A stretch of DNA of 64,000 nucleotides, from contig NZ_JQLO01000001.1 in NCBI RefSeq assembly GCF_000744255.1, positions 248,001 through 312,000 on the forward strand, given 5' to 3'. The position numbers and the translations under genes are program-made. This document shows, in pieces, positions 9,143-19,027 of this stretch. How positions within the stretch are numbered: position 1 is the first letter of the stretch; every line of letters begins with the position of its first letter. The stretch is from Carnobacterium divergens DSM 20623 (GTDB taxonomy: Bacteria > Bacillota > Bacilli > Lactobacillales > Carnobacteriaceae). Below the pieces are notes generated by a model. The model ran no database searches and had not been told where the DNA came from. It saw only the letters and a list, made by a program, of their open reading frames with translations.

Positions 9143-9172
9143 TTGAATATCGTGATCAATTTTCGATAAAAT
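9143..9172 (+). promoter_or_regulatory. Possible aspartokinase promoter
   Basis: TTGAAT, 18 bases, then TAAAAT, about 100 bases before the aspartokinase ATG. The 9001-9275 intergenic stretch is very AT-rich; I looked for a lysine riboswitch (L box) and found no convincing core. Confidence 0.4.
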
Positions 9173-9275
9173 ACTAAAAAAGTGGATTTTAATGCAAAAA
9201 AAGATTGATTCTTTCGTAAAAAAGAGGGAAAATGATAAGTATGTTAAAAAAAAATGAGAAAAAGGATGTGACGCA

Positions 9276-10625
9276 ATGAAAGTGATTAAATTCGGTGGGA
9301 GTTCTTTAGCTTCGGCAACCCAATTAAAAAAAGTATTTCAGATTGTAAAAGAGGATTCGCAACGTAAGGTGGTTGTCGTATCTGCTCCAGGTAAACGCTC
9401 AAAAGCTGATGACAAAGTAACGGATTTATTAATTGATTGCGGCACAAAAGCACTTTTGAATGAAGCCTATCAACCTGTTTTAGTCAAAATAATCGCGCGT
9501 TATGAAGAAATGGCGGTTGATTTGAACTTAGATTTAGCAATTATTGATGAAATTAAAAGGGATTTAGAAACACTTGCATTAGGGGATAAATCCCAACCAG
9601 ACTATTTTTTAGATGCTTTTAAGGCAAGCGGAGAGAACAATAACGCAAAATTAATTGCAGCCTACTTCAACCATGAAGGGCTTGAAGCGACCTATGTCAA
9701 CCCAATGGAAGCTGGTTTATTTGTCACAGATGAGCCAGGAAATGCACAAGTGCTTCCAGAATCCTATGAGCGTCTGTATGAATTAAGAAAGCAAGCAGGT
9801 GTTTTAATTGTTCCGGGTTTTTTTGGCTATACAAAAGAAGGCAAATTAATTACATTTTCCCGTGGGGGTTCAGATATTACGGGGGCTATTTTAGCCAATG
9901 GACTGCAAGCAGAGCTCTACGAAAATTTTACCGATGTAGACGCAATTTATGCAGCAAATCCTAATGTCGTAGACAAACCTCAAGAAATTGAGACACTAAC
10001 GTATAAAGAAATGCGTGAACTTTCTTACGCTGGATTTTCGGTGTTTCACGACGAAGCTCTTTACCCAGCTTTTAAGGCGGGCGTACCCGTACAAATTAAA
10101 AACACGAATAACCCACATGCAGTTGGAACTAGAATTGCCACCACACGAGAAAAAAGCCCAGGAGCTGTCGTTGGAATTGCAAGCTCACCAGGATTTAGCA
10201 GTATTTATATTGAAAAATATTTGATGAATAGAGAAATTGGTTTTGGACGAAAGATGCTCGAAATTCTTGAAGATGCCGGTTTAAGCTATGAACACACTCC
10301 TTCTGGCATTGATGATTTGACAGTGATTCTTCGTAGCAATCAGCTTTCAGAAAGTCAGGAAAATGAGTTGTTAAATCGATTAAAAGAAGATTTACATGCT
10401 GATAAAGTTGTGATTCAACATAACTTAGCCTTAATGATGGTTGTGGGAGAAGAGATGCGCTGTAATGTAGGAACGATGGCAAAAGCATCAGAGGCATTAG
10501 CGGAACATGGAATCAATATTGAGATGATCAATCAAGGGTCTTCAGAAGTCAGCATGATGTTTGGCGTTCAAGAAGTAGATGAAGACAAGGCACTAAAAGC
10601 ACTTTACCAAGCATTTTTCAACTAG
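9276..10625 (+). CDS. Aspartate kinase
   Basis: 449 residues; phosphorylates aspartate in the first step of Lys/Thr/Met and diaminopimelate synthesis. The kinase domain opens with MKVIKFGGSSLAS and includes SRGGSDITGA and the ENFTDVDAIYAANP region. The C-terminal ~140 residues hold two ACT-type regulatory units (GIASSPGFSSIYI; NIEMINQGSSEVSMMFGV). Length and layout match monofunctional aspartokinases of the ThrA/LysC type. AAAAGGATG ribosome site upstream. It stands alone, with no other aspartate-pathway genes adjacent; feedback specificity cannot be read. Confidence 0.93.
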   Translation: MKVIKFGGSSLASATQLKKVFQIVKEDSQRKVVVVSAPGKRSKADDKVTDLLIDCGTKALLNEAYQPVLVKIIARYEEMAVDLNLDLAIIDEIKRDLETLALGDKSQPDYFLDAFKASGENNNAKLIAAYFNHEGLEATYVNPMEAGLFVTDEPGNAQVLPESYERLYELRKQAGVLIVPGFFGYTKEGKLITFSRGGSDITGAILANGLQAELYENFTDVDAIYAANPNVVDKPQEIETLTYKEMRELSYAGFSVFHDEALYPAFKAGVPVQIKNTNNPHAVGTRIATTREKSPGAVVGIASSPGFSSIYIEKYLMNREIGFGRKMLEILEDAGLSYEHTPSGIDDLTVILRSNQLSESQENELLNRLKEDLHADKVVIQHNLALMMVVGEEMRCNVGTMAKASEALAEHGINIEMINQGSSEVSMMFGVQEVDEDKALKALYQAFFN

Positions 10626-10672
10626 AAAAACGACCGACAGATAAAAAATTCTTTTATCTGTCGGTCGTTTTA
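10626..10672. terminator. Bidirectional intrinsic terminator
   Basis: Nearly perfect stem aaacgaccgacagataaaa / ttttatctgtcggtcgttt between the convergent aspartokinase and metal ATPase genes. Confidence 0.9.
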
Positions 10673-12547
10673 TGCTTTTAACGTTTTTAACAGGCGGAGT
10701 CCATTTAAAATAACCAAAATGGTACTTCCTTCATGTCCTACAACTCCAAGTGGCAAATTAATCATTTGGAATAAATTGGATAAAATTAATAAGGAGATAA
10801 CAGAAATTGAAAAAATCATATTTTGCAACGTAACTTTTTTTAGTTTTTCAGAAAGCTGATAACTATAAGTCAATTTATTCAGTTGATTTTTCATGAGTAC
10901 AACGTCAGCTACATCCATTGCAATATCTGTACCATTTCCCATGGCAATTCCAATTGAAGCATTTGCCAAAGCAGGGGCGTCATTGATGCCATCGCCTACC
11001 ATACCAATCGTTCCATATTGTTCCTTAAGTTCTTTGATGATGGCAGTTTTATCTTCTGGTAAGCAATTCGCCTTAATTTCATCAATTCCCAATTCTGTTC
11101 CAATCGTTTTTCCAGTCTGTTCATTATCACCAGTCAACATAACGGTATGGATACCTTGCTTTTTAAAGAAGGCAATCATCTCTTTTGCATCTGCTTTTGC
11201 TACATCAAGAAGTCCGATATAGCCTACGATTTGATGGTCGCAACTAATATACGTAACGGTTTTTCCTTCTAACTGCAAAGCTTCGGCTGTTGATAAAAAA
11301 GGTCGATTGAGATTTTCCTCATTAAAAATAAAATCTTTTTTCCCAATTCGCCACAATTGATTATAAGCAACACATTCTAGACCGTGTCCAGTAATATCCT
11401 TAATAATGATGTCTTCCAAAGTCTCAGTCGTTTGATCATTGAATTTTGTCACAATTGCTTTTGCTAATGGATGAGTAGACGTTTTTTCAAGAGCCACACA
11501 AACATTTAAGAGCTTTTGAGTGTCTATTTGTTCATCAAAAAAGGAATCTGTTACAACAGGAATGCCTTTTGTTAAGGTTCCCGTTTTATCAAACGCAATG
11601 GCTTTTAGTTGGCTAAAATTTTCTAAATAGGCGCCACCCTTAAATAAAATTCCGCGTTTTGCACCATTTGAAATGGCTGCTAGCGTAGCGGGTGTTGCGG
11701 ATGCAACTAAAGCACAAGGCGACGCAACAACTAATAGCACCATGCCGCGATAAAAAGATTCGTTCCAACCCCATTGGAAAATAAAATAGAAGACCGCAAT
11801 CATAATCGGCACAAAAATCAAAACAATTTTTACATAGATATTTTCAATGCGTTCGATCATGGTAGCTGTTTTTGAAGGGGTATTCTGAGCTTCGTTTACT
11901 AATCGAATAATTTTAGCAAAAAGAGTGTCGTCTGCAATTTTAGTGACACTCATTGTCAGCGCATCATTTAAATTAATCGTTCCGCCAAACAGTTCAGCGC
12001 CAGTATCTTTAGAAACAGGAATAGGCTCTCCAGTAATGGCTGCTTCATCAATTAAAGCATTGTCCGTTTTTAATAGACCATCAATTGGAATACTGCCTCC
12101 TTTTGGTACAAATAAGGTATCGCCAATTGTTAACTCATTAATAGAAACCTCCAGAAATGAACCATCGGGTTGGACTTTAAGTGCGGTTTCTGGCTGCATT
12201 TGCATTAAACTGGCAATGGCCTTTGAACTTTTTTCAGTTGCGTATTCTTCTAGCGAACCGCTTAATGAAAAAATAAAGATCAATAAAGCACCTTCCATCC
12301 AGTAACCAATAATCGACGCACCGATGGCAGCCAAGACCATTAAAATATCAACATTTAAGTGTTTGTTGACCCAAGTATCTTGAATGCCTTCCTTAGCTTG
12401 TTTAAATCCTCCAATGACAAATGAAGTGAGAAAAATAATGATTGCAGTAGTTTCGAAATGATTTATTTTGAATAGCCATCCTACTAAAATAAGAATCCCG
12501 CTAAGGATAGTCGCAGTCATGGCTTTGTTGTTCTTAAGAAAAGTCAT
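10670..12547 (-). CDS. P1B-4 type metal-transporting ATPase (PfeT/ZosA-like)
   Basis: A 625-residue P-type ATPase: TGEPIPVSK (actuator), the phosphorylation motif DKTGTLTKG, STHPLA (HP locus) and GDGINDAPALA. The metal-site helix carries SPC (VASPCALVASATPATL) instead of CPC and the last membrane helix has HEGSTILV. SPC plus HEGGT-like is the mark of the P1B-4 group (PfeT/ZosA, CoaT, CtpD), which export Fe(II), Co or Zn. No N-terminal heavy-metal-binding domain is present, also as in that group. Two Fur/PerR-like boxes at its promoter favour Fe(II) efflux as in PfeT. AGGAGG ribosome site before the ATG. Confidence 0.9.
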   Translation of the reverse strand: MTFLKNNKAMTATILSGILILVGWLFKINHFETTAIIIFLTSFVIGGFKQAKEGIQDTWVNKHLNVDILMVLAAIGASIIGYWMEGALLIFIFSLSGSLEEYATEKSSKAIASLMQMQPETALKVQPDGSFLEVSINELTIGDTLFVPKGGSIPIDGLLKTDNALIDEAAITGEPIPVSKDTGAELFGGTINLNDALTMSVTKIADDTLFAKIIRLVNEAQNTPSKTATMIERIENIYVKIVLIFVPIMIAVFYFIFQWGWNESFYRGMVLLVVASPCALVASATPATLAAISNGAKRGILFKGGAYLENFSQLKAIAFDKTGTLTKGIPVVTDSFFDEQIDTQKLLNVCVALEKTSTHPLAKAIVTKFNDQTTETLEDIIIKDITGHGLECVAYNQLWRIGKKDFIFNEENLNRPFLSTAEALQLEGKTVTYISCDHQIVGYIGLLDVAKADAKEMIAFFKKQGIHTVMLTGDNEQTGKTIGTELGIDEIKANCLPEDKTAIIKELKEQYGTIGMVGDGINDAPALANASIGIAMGNGTDIAMDVADVVLMKNQLNKLTYSYQLSEKLKKVTLQNMIFSISVISLLILSNLFQMINLPLGVVGHEGSTILVILNGLRLLKTLKA

Positions 12548-12583
12548 TAAAAATTCCTCCTAAACTATTTTTTGATAAACCAA

Positions 12584-12647
12584 GCATACCAAAATCAAAA
12601 ACTAAATGATAATGATTCTAATTAGTTGATAGTGATAATTACTATCA
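12584..12647 (-). promoter_or_regulatory. Metal ATPase promoter with two Fur/PerR-like boxes
   Basis: On the minus strand an extended -10 (TGGTATGCT; -10 hexamer 12584-12589) lies 17 bases from a -35 TTATCA (12607-12612). Two 7-1-7 boxes are seen on the plus strand: TGATAATGATTCTAA at 12607-12621, which covers the -35, and TGATAATTACTATCA at 12633-12647, which differs at one position from the Fur core TGATAATnATTATCA. Their centres are 26 bases apart. PfeT-type pumps are known PerR/Fur targets, so this is a coherent iron-responsive promoter. Confidence 0.75.
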
Positions 12648-12847
12648 ATGTCTATATTTAAGACAAAAGATGATTTTCCCAATGAGAATGAATATCAATT
12701 AAAGGAGATAGAAAGTTTTCTTTTAGACGAGTAATTCAAATTTGAGTAAAATTAAATTTTATTAATTATCGTTTTTATTATTTGAACTAGTTGGAAAATA
12801 CTTTTAATATCTAGTTTCAAAAGAAATTAATTCGTTTTTTTAAAATA

Positions 12848-12891
12848 AAATTTCAAAATTACTTGAAATTTCATTTCTAAAGAGTTATGAT
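12848..12891 (+). promoter_or_regulatory. mur operon promoter with palindromic operator
   Basis: -35 TTGAAA (12863-12868), 17-base spacer and -10 TATGAT (12886-12891). A perfect inverted repeat AAATTTCAA / TTGAAATTT (12848-12856 and 12863-12871) covers the -35. Its right arm is part of the 10-base palindrome TGAAATTTCA. The RpiR-type regulator encoded at the operon's end is the obvious candidate binder (inference). Confidence 0.75.
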
Positions 12892-12930
12892 ATGTTCAAG
12901 TAAAGAAAAGATTTTTTAAGGAGGGACAAT

Positions 12931-13998
12931 ATGTTAGGTATTTCCATCTTTTTAGGTGAAGAGTTAACAGAGGAAACAGAGCAGTATCTTTATAAAATGA
13001 ATGAAAGCGGATTCTCTGGAATCTTCTCATCTCTTCATATTCCAGAAGACAACGTCAGCCATTATCGTAAGCGCTTAGCAAAACTAAGCTCGTTCGCTAA
13101 AAAACTGAACATGGAGTTAATGGTGGATATTTCTGGTGAAGCCTTAACGAAGATCGGCTTATCCTTTGATCGACCCATTGAAATTTTAGCAACTGGTATT
13201 ACAGGGTTGCGAATGGATTATGCAATCTCCAATAAAACCATCGCATCCGTCAGCAATCATTTAAAAGTGGCTCTCAATGCAAGTACCATTAGTGAAGAAG
13301 ACGTTCATGAATTAAGAAAATATGGAGCAAATTTTGAAAATATGGAAGCTTGGCATAACTATTATCCACGACCAGAAACAGGCTTAGACATGCCTACATT
13401 TCTTGAAAAAAATAACTGGTTAAAAAGCTTAGGTTTTAGAATAATGGCTTTTGTACCAGGCAATGGGAAATTAAGAGGGCCCCTCTTTCAACAGTTGCCA
13501 ACTATAGAAGATCATCGCTTTAAGCATCCGCTAGCATGTAGCATTGAATTGACTAAAATAGGATTGGTAGATGATATTTATATTGGAGATCCTTCCATAA
13601 CAGATGAAACAAGAGAACAGTTTAAAGCTTATTATCAAGAACAAACGCTTATTTTAAAGTATACGCAAGTGAGCCACAATCCCATTTATTTAGATTTAAT
13701 TACTGGAAATCATTGGAACCGAATGGATCCAGCTAGAGACGTTCTACGAAGTGCGGAAGCACGATTTAAGCCAAGAGTAGAGATCAAACCAGAAGAAAAT
13801 CTTCAACCCCGCTCGAAAGGAAGTATCACAATTGATAACGAATTATATGGGCGCTATATGGGAGAGATTCAGATTACCAAACTAGATTTAAAAGCAGACA
13901 AAAAAGTGAATACAATTGCAAAAGTTGTAGAGACTGATTTAGATTTAATCGATTGGTGTCTTGCAGGTCAGCAATTTAAACTAAAATCAATGAATTGA
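12931..13998 (+). CDS. mupG: 6-phospho-N-acetylmuramidase (MupG family, DUF871)
   Basis: 355 residues of the DUF871 family, whose characterised member MupG of Staphylococcus aureus cleaves MurNAc-6-phosphate-GlcNAc after phosphotransferase uptake. TIM-barrel N-terminus ([33 protein letters not shown]), LALNAS-like strand VALNAS, the segment [19 protein letters not shown] and the C-terminal small domain with [17 protein letters not shown] ribosome site. It is first in a four-gene set with murQ, murP and murR, the same set found in staphylococci, which strongly supports the function: recovery of cell-wall amino sugar. Confidence 0.9.
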   Translation: MLGISIFLGEELTEETEQYLYKMNESGFSGIFSSLHIPEDNVSHYRKRLAKLSSFAKKLNMELMVDISGEALTKIGLSFDRPIEILATGITGLRMDYAISNKTIASVSNHLKVALNASTISEEDVHELRKYGANFENMEAWHNYYPRPETGLDMPTFLEKNNWLKSLGFRIMAFVPGNGKLRGPLFQQLPTIEDHRFKHPLACSIELTKIGLVDDIYIGDPSITDETREQFKAYYQEQTLILKYTQVSHNPIYLDLITGNHWNRMDPARDVLRSAEARFKPRVEIKPEENLQPRSKGSITIDNELYGRYMGEIQITKLDLKADKKVNTIAKVVETDLDLIDWCLAGQQFKLKSMN

Positions 13999-14012
13999 AA
14001 GTAGGAAATAAA

Positions 14013-14900
14013 ATGAATTTAGAGAAATTAACAACAGAGACAAGAAACGAAGAAACCATGCGATTGGATGAACTATCAACTGCAGAGGTCGCTCGTATTA
14101 TGAACCAAGAAGACCAAAAAGTAGCCGTAGCTGTTGAAAAAGAATTAGCAAGTATCACGACAGTCATTGATAACATTATTAAATCATTTAAAGCAGGCGG
14201 ACGCTTAATTTACATGGGAGCTGGAACAAGTGGTCGGTTAGGCGTACTAGATGCAGCCGAATGTGTACCAACCTTTAGTGCAGATCCATCGATGGTTCAA
14301 GGTTTAATAGCGGGTGGAATGGAAGCCATGACGGTAGCTGTTGAAGGCGCAGAGGATTCAAAAGAGTTTGGAGAATCTGATTTAAAAGCAATTTCCCTAA
14401 CAGCTGATGATATTGTAATCGGAATTGCTGCCAGTGGACGGACGCCATATGTGATTGGTGGGTTAGAGTACGCAACTAAAGTAGGAGCTACAACCGCAAC
14501 ACTTTCATGTAATAAAGAAGCTGAAATTAGTCAATATGCAACTTACCCAATTGAAGTGGATGCAGGTCCTGAAATCTTAACCGGTTCAACACGCTTAAAA
14601 TCAGGAACCGCGCAAAAATTAGTTCTGAATATGCTATCAACCATCTCGATGATTGGGATTGGAAAAGTGTATCAAAATTTAATGGTAGATGTAAAACCAA
14701 CGAATGAAAAATTAGAAGAACGATCAAAACGAATCATCATGCAAGCCACTGAATGTAGCTATGAAAAGGCTAGTCTTACATTTATTGAAGCAGACCAGCA
14801 GGTGAAATTAGCAATTGTAATGATTTTGACAGATAGCACTAAAGAAGAGGCAACTGAAAAATTAACAAAAGCAAATGGCTTTATTCGCAAAACGATTTAA
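14013..14900 (+). CDS. murQ: N-acetylmuramic acid 6-phosphate etherase
   Basis: 295-residue SIS-fold enzyme that splits the D-lactyl ether of MurNAc-6P to GlcNAc-6P. Diagnostic segments: [40 protein letters not shown] (with the conserved Glu after DAA), [15 protein letters not shown] and [21 protein letters not shown] longer frame starts at 13995, overlapping mupG, but ATG 14013 has AGGAAA upstream and matches the usual MurQ N-terminus. Lies between mupG and murP in the operon. Confidence 0.96.
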   Translation: MNLEKLTTETRNEETMRLDELSTAEVARIMNQEDQKVAVAVEKELASITTVIDNIIKSFKAGGRLIYMGAGTSGRLGVLDAAECVPTFSADPSMVQGLIAGGMEAMTVAVEGAEDSKEFGESDLKAISLTADDIVIGIAASGRTPYVIGGLEYATKVGATTATLSCNKEAEISQYATYPIEVDAGPEILTGSTRLKSGTAQKLVLNMLSTISMIGIGKVYQNLMVDVKPTNEKLEERSKRIIMQATECSYEKASLTFIEADQQVKLAIVMILTDSTKEEATEKLTKANGFIRKTI

Positions 14901-14929
14901 CCACTTTAGAAAGAAAAGGGGAATAGAAA

Positions 14930-16390
14930 ATGGCTGAATTAAAAGAAGAGCGTTTGGCAAGAGAGATTTATGAAAAAGTTGGTGGAATGGGGAACGTCAA
15001 TAAAATTATTCATTGTATGACTCGTGTACGAATGTCATTAAATGATGAAGAGAAGGTTGACTTAGTTGGATTAAAAGCAATTGATGGCGTGATGGGTGTC
15101 GTTGAAGATGATACATTACAAGTCATTGTTGGCCCTGGAACAGTGAATAAAGTAGCCAATAAAATGGTAGAAATGGCAGGCGTTCGCTTAGGTGATCCAA
15201 TCATGATCCAAGAAACCAATCAACCTGTAAAAGGAAATAAAACAGGTTTAGAGGCAGCTGAAGAACTGGCTCGTGAAACTAAAGCTAAACAGAAAAAGAA
15301 AAATAATACACCTTTTAAAAGAGCTTTAAAATCAATCTCAAATATTTTTGTTCCGATGATTCCAGCATTTGTTGGTGCAGGTATTATTGGCGGAATAGCA
15401 GCTGTTTTATCGAATATGCTGGTGGCTGGAACGATTAGTGGCGATAATTGGGCAAATAGTGTTCTTGTCCTTAACATTATTAAAAACGGTTTGTTTACGT
15501 ACTTGCAAATTTATGTTGGGATCAATGCAGCTAGAGAATTTGGTGCAACTGAAGCATTAGGTGGAATCGTTGGTGGGATCGTTTATCTAAGCGGTATGAC
15601 ACCTGAAGCGCCATTGCCTAATATTTTAACCGGTGGGACACTTTCACCTGGGCAAGGTGGGATTATTGGTGTCATTCTAGCAGTTTGGCTGATTGCTTTA
15701 CTTGAAAAACGTCTTCATAAAGTGATTCCAGAAGCAATTGATATTATTTTAACACCAACGATTGCATTATTAGTGATTGGTTTATTGACGATTTTCTTAA
15801 TTATGCCTGTTGCAGGAGCAATCTCAACAGCGCTAGTAGGTGCAATCAACTGGGTCTTAACCATTGGTGGCGCATTTGCAGGTTTTGTTTTAGGTGCTTT
15901 ATTCTTACCGATGGTGATGTTTGGATTACATCAAGTCTTAACTCCAATTCATATTGAAATGATTAGTTCAACTGGAATGACGTTACTATTGCCTATTTTA
16001 GCTATGGCTGGTGGCGGTCAAGTTGGAGCAGCCTGCGCACTGTGGTTGAAATGTAAAAAGAACAAGCAATTGACCAACATGATTAAAGGTGCATTGCCTG
16101 TAGGTATTTTAGGAATTGGTGAGCCATTGATTTACGGCGTGACGTTACCATTAGGGAGACCTTTTGTAACCGCTTGTATTGGTGGCGGTATCGGTGGAGC
16201 TGTAATTGGAGCTCTCGGTGGAATTGGTGCAATTGCCATTGGTCCAAGTGGGGTAGCTTTAATTCCTCTTATTGCAAATGGACAATGGATTGGCTATATT
16301 TTAGGATTATTAGCAGCTTACGCAGGTGGATTTATTGCTACGTATTTCTTTGGAGTTCCAAAAGAAGCAATGGAACCAACTGAACTATAA
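14930..16390 (+). CDS. murP: PTS EIIBC component for MurNAc / MurNAc-GlcNAc
   Basis: 486 residues. N-terminal EIIB of the glucose superfamily with the phosphocysteine motif [12 protein letters not shown], a linker rich in Lys/Glu (residues about 95-130), then a ten-helix EIIC ([55 protein letters not shown]). No EIIA domain is present, so an external EIIA-Glc is needed, as for E. coli MurP; the lone EIIA-Glc at 20583 is a candidate. Context (mupG, murQ, murR) sets the substrate as MurNAc or its disaccharide with GlcNAc. Confidence 0.92.
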   Translation: MAELKEERLAREIYEKVGGMGNVNKIIHCMTRVRMSLNDEEKVDLVGLKAIDGVMGVVEDDTLQVIVGPGTVNKVANKMVEMAGVRLGDPIMIQETNQPVKGNKTGLEAAEELARETKAKQKKKNNTPFKRALKSISNIFVPMIPAFVGAGIIGGIAAVLSNMLVAGTISGDNWANSVLVLNIIKNGLFTYLQIYVGINAAREFGATEALGGIVGGIVYLSGMTPEAPLPNILTGGTLSPGQGGIIGVILAVWLIALLEKRLHKVIPEAIDIILTPTIALLVIGLLTIFLIMPVAGAISTALVGAINWVLTIGGAFAGFVLGALFLPMVMFGLHQVLTPIHIEMISSTGMTLLLPILAMAGGGQVGAACALWLKCKKNKQLTNMIKGALPVGILGIGEPLIYGVTLPLGRPFVTACIGGGIGGAVIGALGGIGAIAIGPSGVALIPLIANGQWIGYILGLLAAYAGGFIATYFFGVPKEAMEPTEL

Positions 16391-16437
16391 AATTAGGATT
16401 GTTTCTCTAATAAATTAATGATAGGATAAATGAATAA

Positions 16438-16481
16438 ACTTAAAAGACATGTGAATGTAAGGTTCAGATGTCTTTTAAAGT
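16438..16481 (+). other. Intercistronic RNA hairpin between murP and murR
   Basis: AAAAGACAT (16442-16450) pairs with ATGTCTTTT (16468-16476), extended by AACTT / AAAGTT with one bulge. No T run follows, so it is not a classical terminator. It could lower or stabilise expression of the downstream regulator gene. Confidence 0.55.
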
Positions 16482-16499
16482 TAAAAAGAGAGGGATTTT

Positions 16500-17345
16500 A
16501 TGCAACCTAATATTCTATTTGTTATCCAAGAAAAACTTGCTTCATTACCTAAATCAGAACAAAAAATTGGCGAAGCAATTTTAAAGGATCCCCAAAAAAT
16601 TATCCAAATGAATGCGACTCAATTAGGGAAATCAGCCAATTCAAGTCCAGCTGCAATCATTCGTTTTTGCCATTCAATCGGTCTAAAAGGCTTTACCGAA
16701 TTAAAGCTCCAATTGTCGGCTGAATCAAAAATGATTGAAGAAAAGCTATACACCGAGATACTACCAGACGAAGAATTTGAACAAATGAAGAAAAAATTAT
16801 TATTAACAACTGAACATGTTTTAAGAGAAACCAGTAAATTACTAGAGACCGCTCAAGTGGAAGAAGTAACCAAAGCTTTCAATCAAAGCCCCATTATCTA
16901 TACTTATGGACTAGGAGCCTCTCATTTAGTGGCGCTAGATATCCAACAAAAGTACAGTCGAATTGGCAAACATGTCATGAGCACGCTAGATACACATTCC
17001 TTGGTGGCTTCAATGTCAACAGCTCCAAAAGAGGCGATTTTCTTTGGTATTTCTAATAGTGGAGAAACAAAAGAAGTCATTCAATTGATGAAGGCAGCGC
17101 AAAAATTTGGCCTTCAAACCATTTCATTAACAGAGCTAGGCGATAATTCCTTAAAGAAATTGTCGACGATTTCCTTACAAACAGGCATTAGTGGTGAAGC
17201 ACCTTTAAGAAGTGCTGCTACCAGTTCCCTACTAACACAACTATACGCAATCGATTTGCTTTTCTATGATTTTGCTACTAAAAATTACGAAACCATTTTA
17301 GAGAGATTAGAAAAATCGAAGGCGGGAATTCAATTATTGAACTAA
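16500..17345 (+). CDS. murR: RpiR-family regulator MurR
   Basis: 281 residues: N-terminal RpiR helix-turn-helix (residues 1-77; LGKSANSSPAAIIRFCHSIGLKGFTELKLQL) and a C-terminal SIS sugar-phosphate domain (YTYGLGASHLVALDIQQK, GISNSGETKEVIQLM). It most likely senses MurNAc-6P and represses the operon through the dyad at 12848-12871. AAAAAGAGAGGG ribosome site. Separated from murP by 109 bases with a hairpin. Confidence 0.9.
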   Translation: MQPNILFVIQEKLASLPKSEQKIGEAILKDPQKIIQMNATQLGKSANSSPAAIIRFCHSIGLKGFTELKLQLSAESKMIEEKLYTEILPDEEFEQMKKKLLLTTEHVLRETSKLLETAQVEEVTKAFNQSPIIYTYGLGASHLVALDIQQKYSRIGKHVMSTLDTHSLVASMSTAPKEAIFFGISNSGETKEVIQLMKAAQKFGLQTISLTELGDNSLKKLSTISLQTGISGEAPLRSAATSSLLTQLYAIDLLFYDFATKNYETILERLEKSKAGIQLLN

Positions 17346-17348
17346 AAA

Positions 17349-17390
17349 AACGAACCGACAGTCATTTCTGACTGCTGGTTCGTTTTTACT
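17349..17390. terminator. Bidirectional intrinsic terminator
   Basis: Stem cgaaccgacagtca / tgactgctggttcg with flanking A and T runs, between convergent murR and uppP. Confidence 0.88.
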
Positions 17391-17393
17391 TAC

Positions 17394-18212
17394 TTATTTA
17401 AATAAGACCATATACCCAATCAAAATTACACCTAAAATAATACGATAGTACCCAAAGGCTTTAAAGTCATTTTGTTTGATATAGCTCATTAAGAATTTAA
17501 TTGCGATAATAGATACGACAAAGGCCACGATCATGCCGGTAAACAGAATAGCATATTCCATACCAGTAAAGTGGAACCCGAATTTCACAAGTTTTAGTAA
17601 ACTTGCACCAAACATAACTGGAATTGATAAGAAGAATGAAAATTCAGCAGCAATGTAACGGGATGTTCCTAAAATAATTGCACCAATAATGGTCGCGCCT
17701 GAACGTGAAGTTCCAGGAATTAAGGCCAACACTTGGAAAACACCAATCAATAAGGCTGTTTTATAAGTCAGTTGATTGAAGGTAGTAATTGCCGGTTTTC
17801 TGTCCTTATTCCAATTTTCAATAACAATAAATAAAATACCATAAATAATTAATGTGAATGCAACGGTTTGAAAGTTATAGAACTTTGCTTCTAACATATC
17901 GTCAAACTTTAACCCAATGACAGCAGCAGGTAATACAGCTACGATTACTTTAAACCAAAGGGAGAAGGTGTCTGATTTTTCCTCCTTTGTTTTTTTAGGG
18001 GAAAAAGGATTTAACTTGTGAAAATAGAGGACAACAACTGCTAAAATAGCTCCTAATTGAATAACAACAAAAAACATTTCTTTAAAGGCAGCAGAAGTAT
18101 TTAACTTAATAAATTCGTCTACTAAAATCATATGACCTGTACTACTAATCGGTAACCATTCAGTAATTCCCTCAACGATTCCTAAAAGTACGGCTTTTAG
18201 AATTTCAATCAT
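17394..18212 (-). CDS. uppP: Undecaprenyl-diphosphatase UppP/BacA
   Basis: 272-residue membrane phosphatase that recycles the C55-PP lipid carrier of wall synthesis; excess copies give bacitracin tolerance. The two catalytic motifs are clear: [18 protein letters not shown] near the N-terminus and [14 protein letters not shown] mid-protein. About eight membrane segments. Monocistronic and convergent with murR, so it lies next to another wall-recycling function. Confidence 0.97.
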   Translation of the reverse strand: MIEILKAVLLGIVEGITEWLPISSTGHMILVDEFIKLNTSAAFKEMFFVVIQLGAILAVVVLYFHKLNPFSPKKTKEEKSDTFSLWFKVIVAVLPAAVIGLKFDDMLEAKFYNFQTVAFTLIIYGILFIVIENWNKDRKPAITTFNQLTYKTALLIGVFQVLALIPGTSRSGATIIGAIILGTSRYIAAEFSFFLSIPVMFGASLLKLVKFGFHFTGMEYAILFTGMIVAFVVSIIAIKFLMSYIKQNDFKAFGYYRIILGVILIGYMVLFK

Positions 18213-18359
18213 ACGTGATATATCTTCCTCTCAAAATTATTTCCTATTTTAAAATAGGCTCAGTAACTATTAGTATAAGCTTTTTTTGTAAATATTCCTA
18301 ATGAAATAATGAATATTTATAGATTTTTAAGAAATCCTAAACCTTAAAAAAAACCGTAG

Positions 18360-18379
18360 ATTATTTCCCCGGAAATAAT
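18360..18379. repeat. 20-base near-contiguous palindrome
   Basis: ATTATTTCC-CC-GGAAATAAT, a perfect 9-base inverted repeat around two C residues, in the 210-base gap between uppP and the HdeD-like gene. A two-base centre does not favour an RNA hairpin, so a protein-binding site is more likely. The rest of the gap is AT-rich with no gene. Confidence 0.5.
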
Positions 18380-18389
18380 TCACAAAAAA

Positions 18390-18418
18390 ATCGTTTGCCT
18401 CTAAAGACAAACGATTCT
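18390..18418 (-). terminator. Intrinsic terminator of the HdeD-like gene
   Basis: Stem AATCGTTTG / CAAACGATT with a ten-base loop, reading into T residues on the minus strand. Confidence 0.75.
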
Positions 18419-18422
18419 TTGT

Positions 18423-18944
18423 TTAACGATAATTTTTAATTGCAAGATAAACCATAATGCAGCTAAATCCTTGGATAATAAAGAATGCTCCCAAAATTAA
18501 GCCAATCCCAATTCCAATCAAAATGGGACTAAAGAAAGAAATAATTGCTACAATTACAGCAATAACACCCAAGGTTAAAATCCAAGTCCAGCCAGGGAAA
18601 TTCTTCATTGCAACAGCAGTCATTAAACGCATAATACCTGAAAATAAAACCCAGATAGCAAATAATAAGACCAATGTTTTTTGAGCGATTGCTGTATCGA
18701 ATAAAATAAAGCCACCGGCTACAAGAGAAGCAATCCCATCAAATAAAACCCAATTGGATATATTCCATACTCTACGTTCTTGAATATAAGAAAAGATTTC
18801 AATCACACCGTTTGCTGCTAATAATAACCCAATCAAGATAATAGCTGTTTTCAGAGAACCGCTTGGGTTGAAAATAAACCAAAAACCTAAGACAATCATT
18901 AAGATGCCACTCAGTAATAATAAGGTTTTAAAAAAATTCTTCAT
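18423..18944 (-). CDS. HdeD/DUF308-family membrane protein
   Basis: A 173-residue protein with six membrane segments in three similar pairs, the pattern of DUF308 (HdeD): LLLLSGILMIVLGFWFIFNP, IILIGLLLAANGVIEI, GIASLVAGGFILF, LVLLFAIWVLFSGIMRL. In E. coli HdeD is tied to acid resistance; the role in Firmicutes is not known. A longer frame from 19013 exists, but ATG 18944 has AGGAGG at the right distance. Confidence 0.82.
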   Translation of the reverse strand: MKNFFKTLLLLSGILMIVLGFWFIFNPSGSLKTAIILIGLLLAANGVIEIFSYIQERRVWNISNWVLFDGIASLVAGGFILFDTAIAQKTLVLLFAIWVLFSGIMRLMTAVAMKNFPGWTWILTLGVIAVIVAIISFFSPILIGIGIGLILGAFFIIQGFSCIMVYLAIKNYR

Positions 18945-19027
18945 GAGCTTTCGCCTCCTAGTTAAGTAAGTACCTAATAAGCATACTATAAGACGCAGAA
19001 AATTTCTTCTCATAACCCTTAAAAAAA

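Noticed and set aside
9001-9275. Possible lysine riboswitch before the aspartokinase gene
   Set aside because: No L-box core sequences or closing terminator were recognisable; the stretch is plain AT-rich DNA with a possible promoter.
16438-16481. Hairpin between murP and murR as an intrinsic terminator
   Set aside because: No T run follows on either strand; listed only as an intercistronic hairpin.
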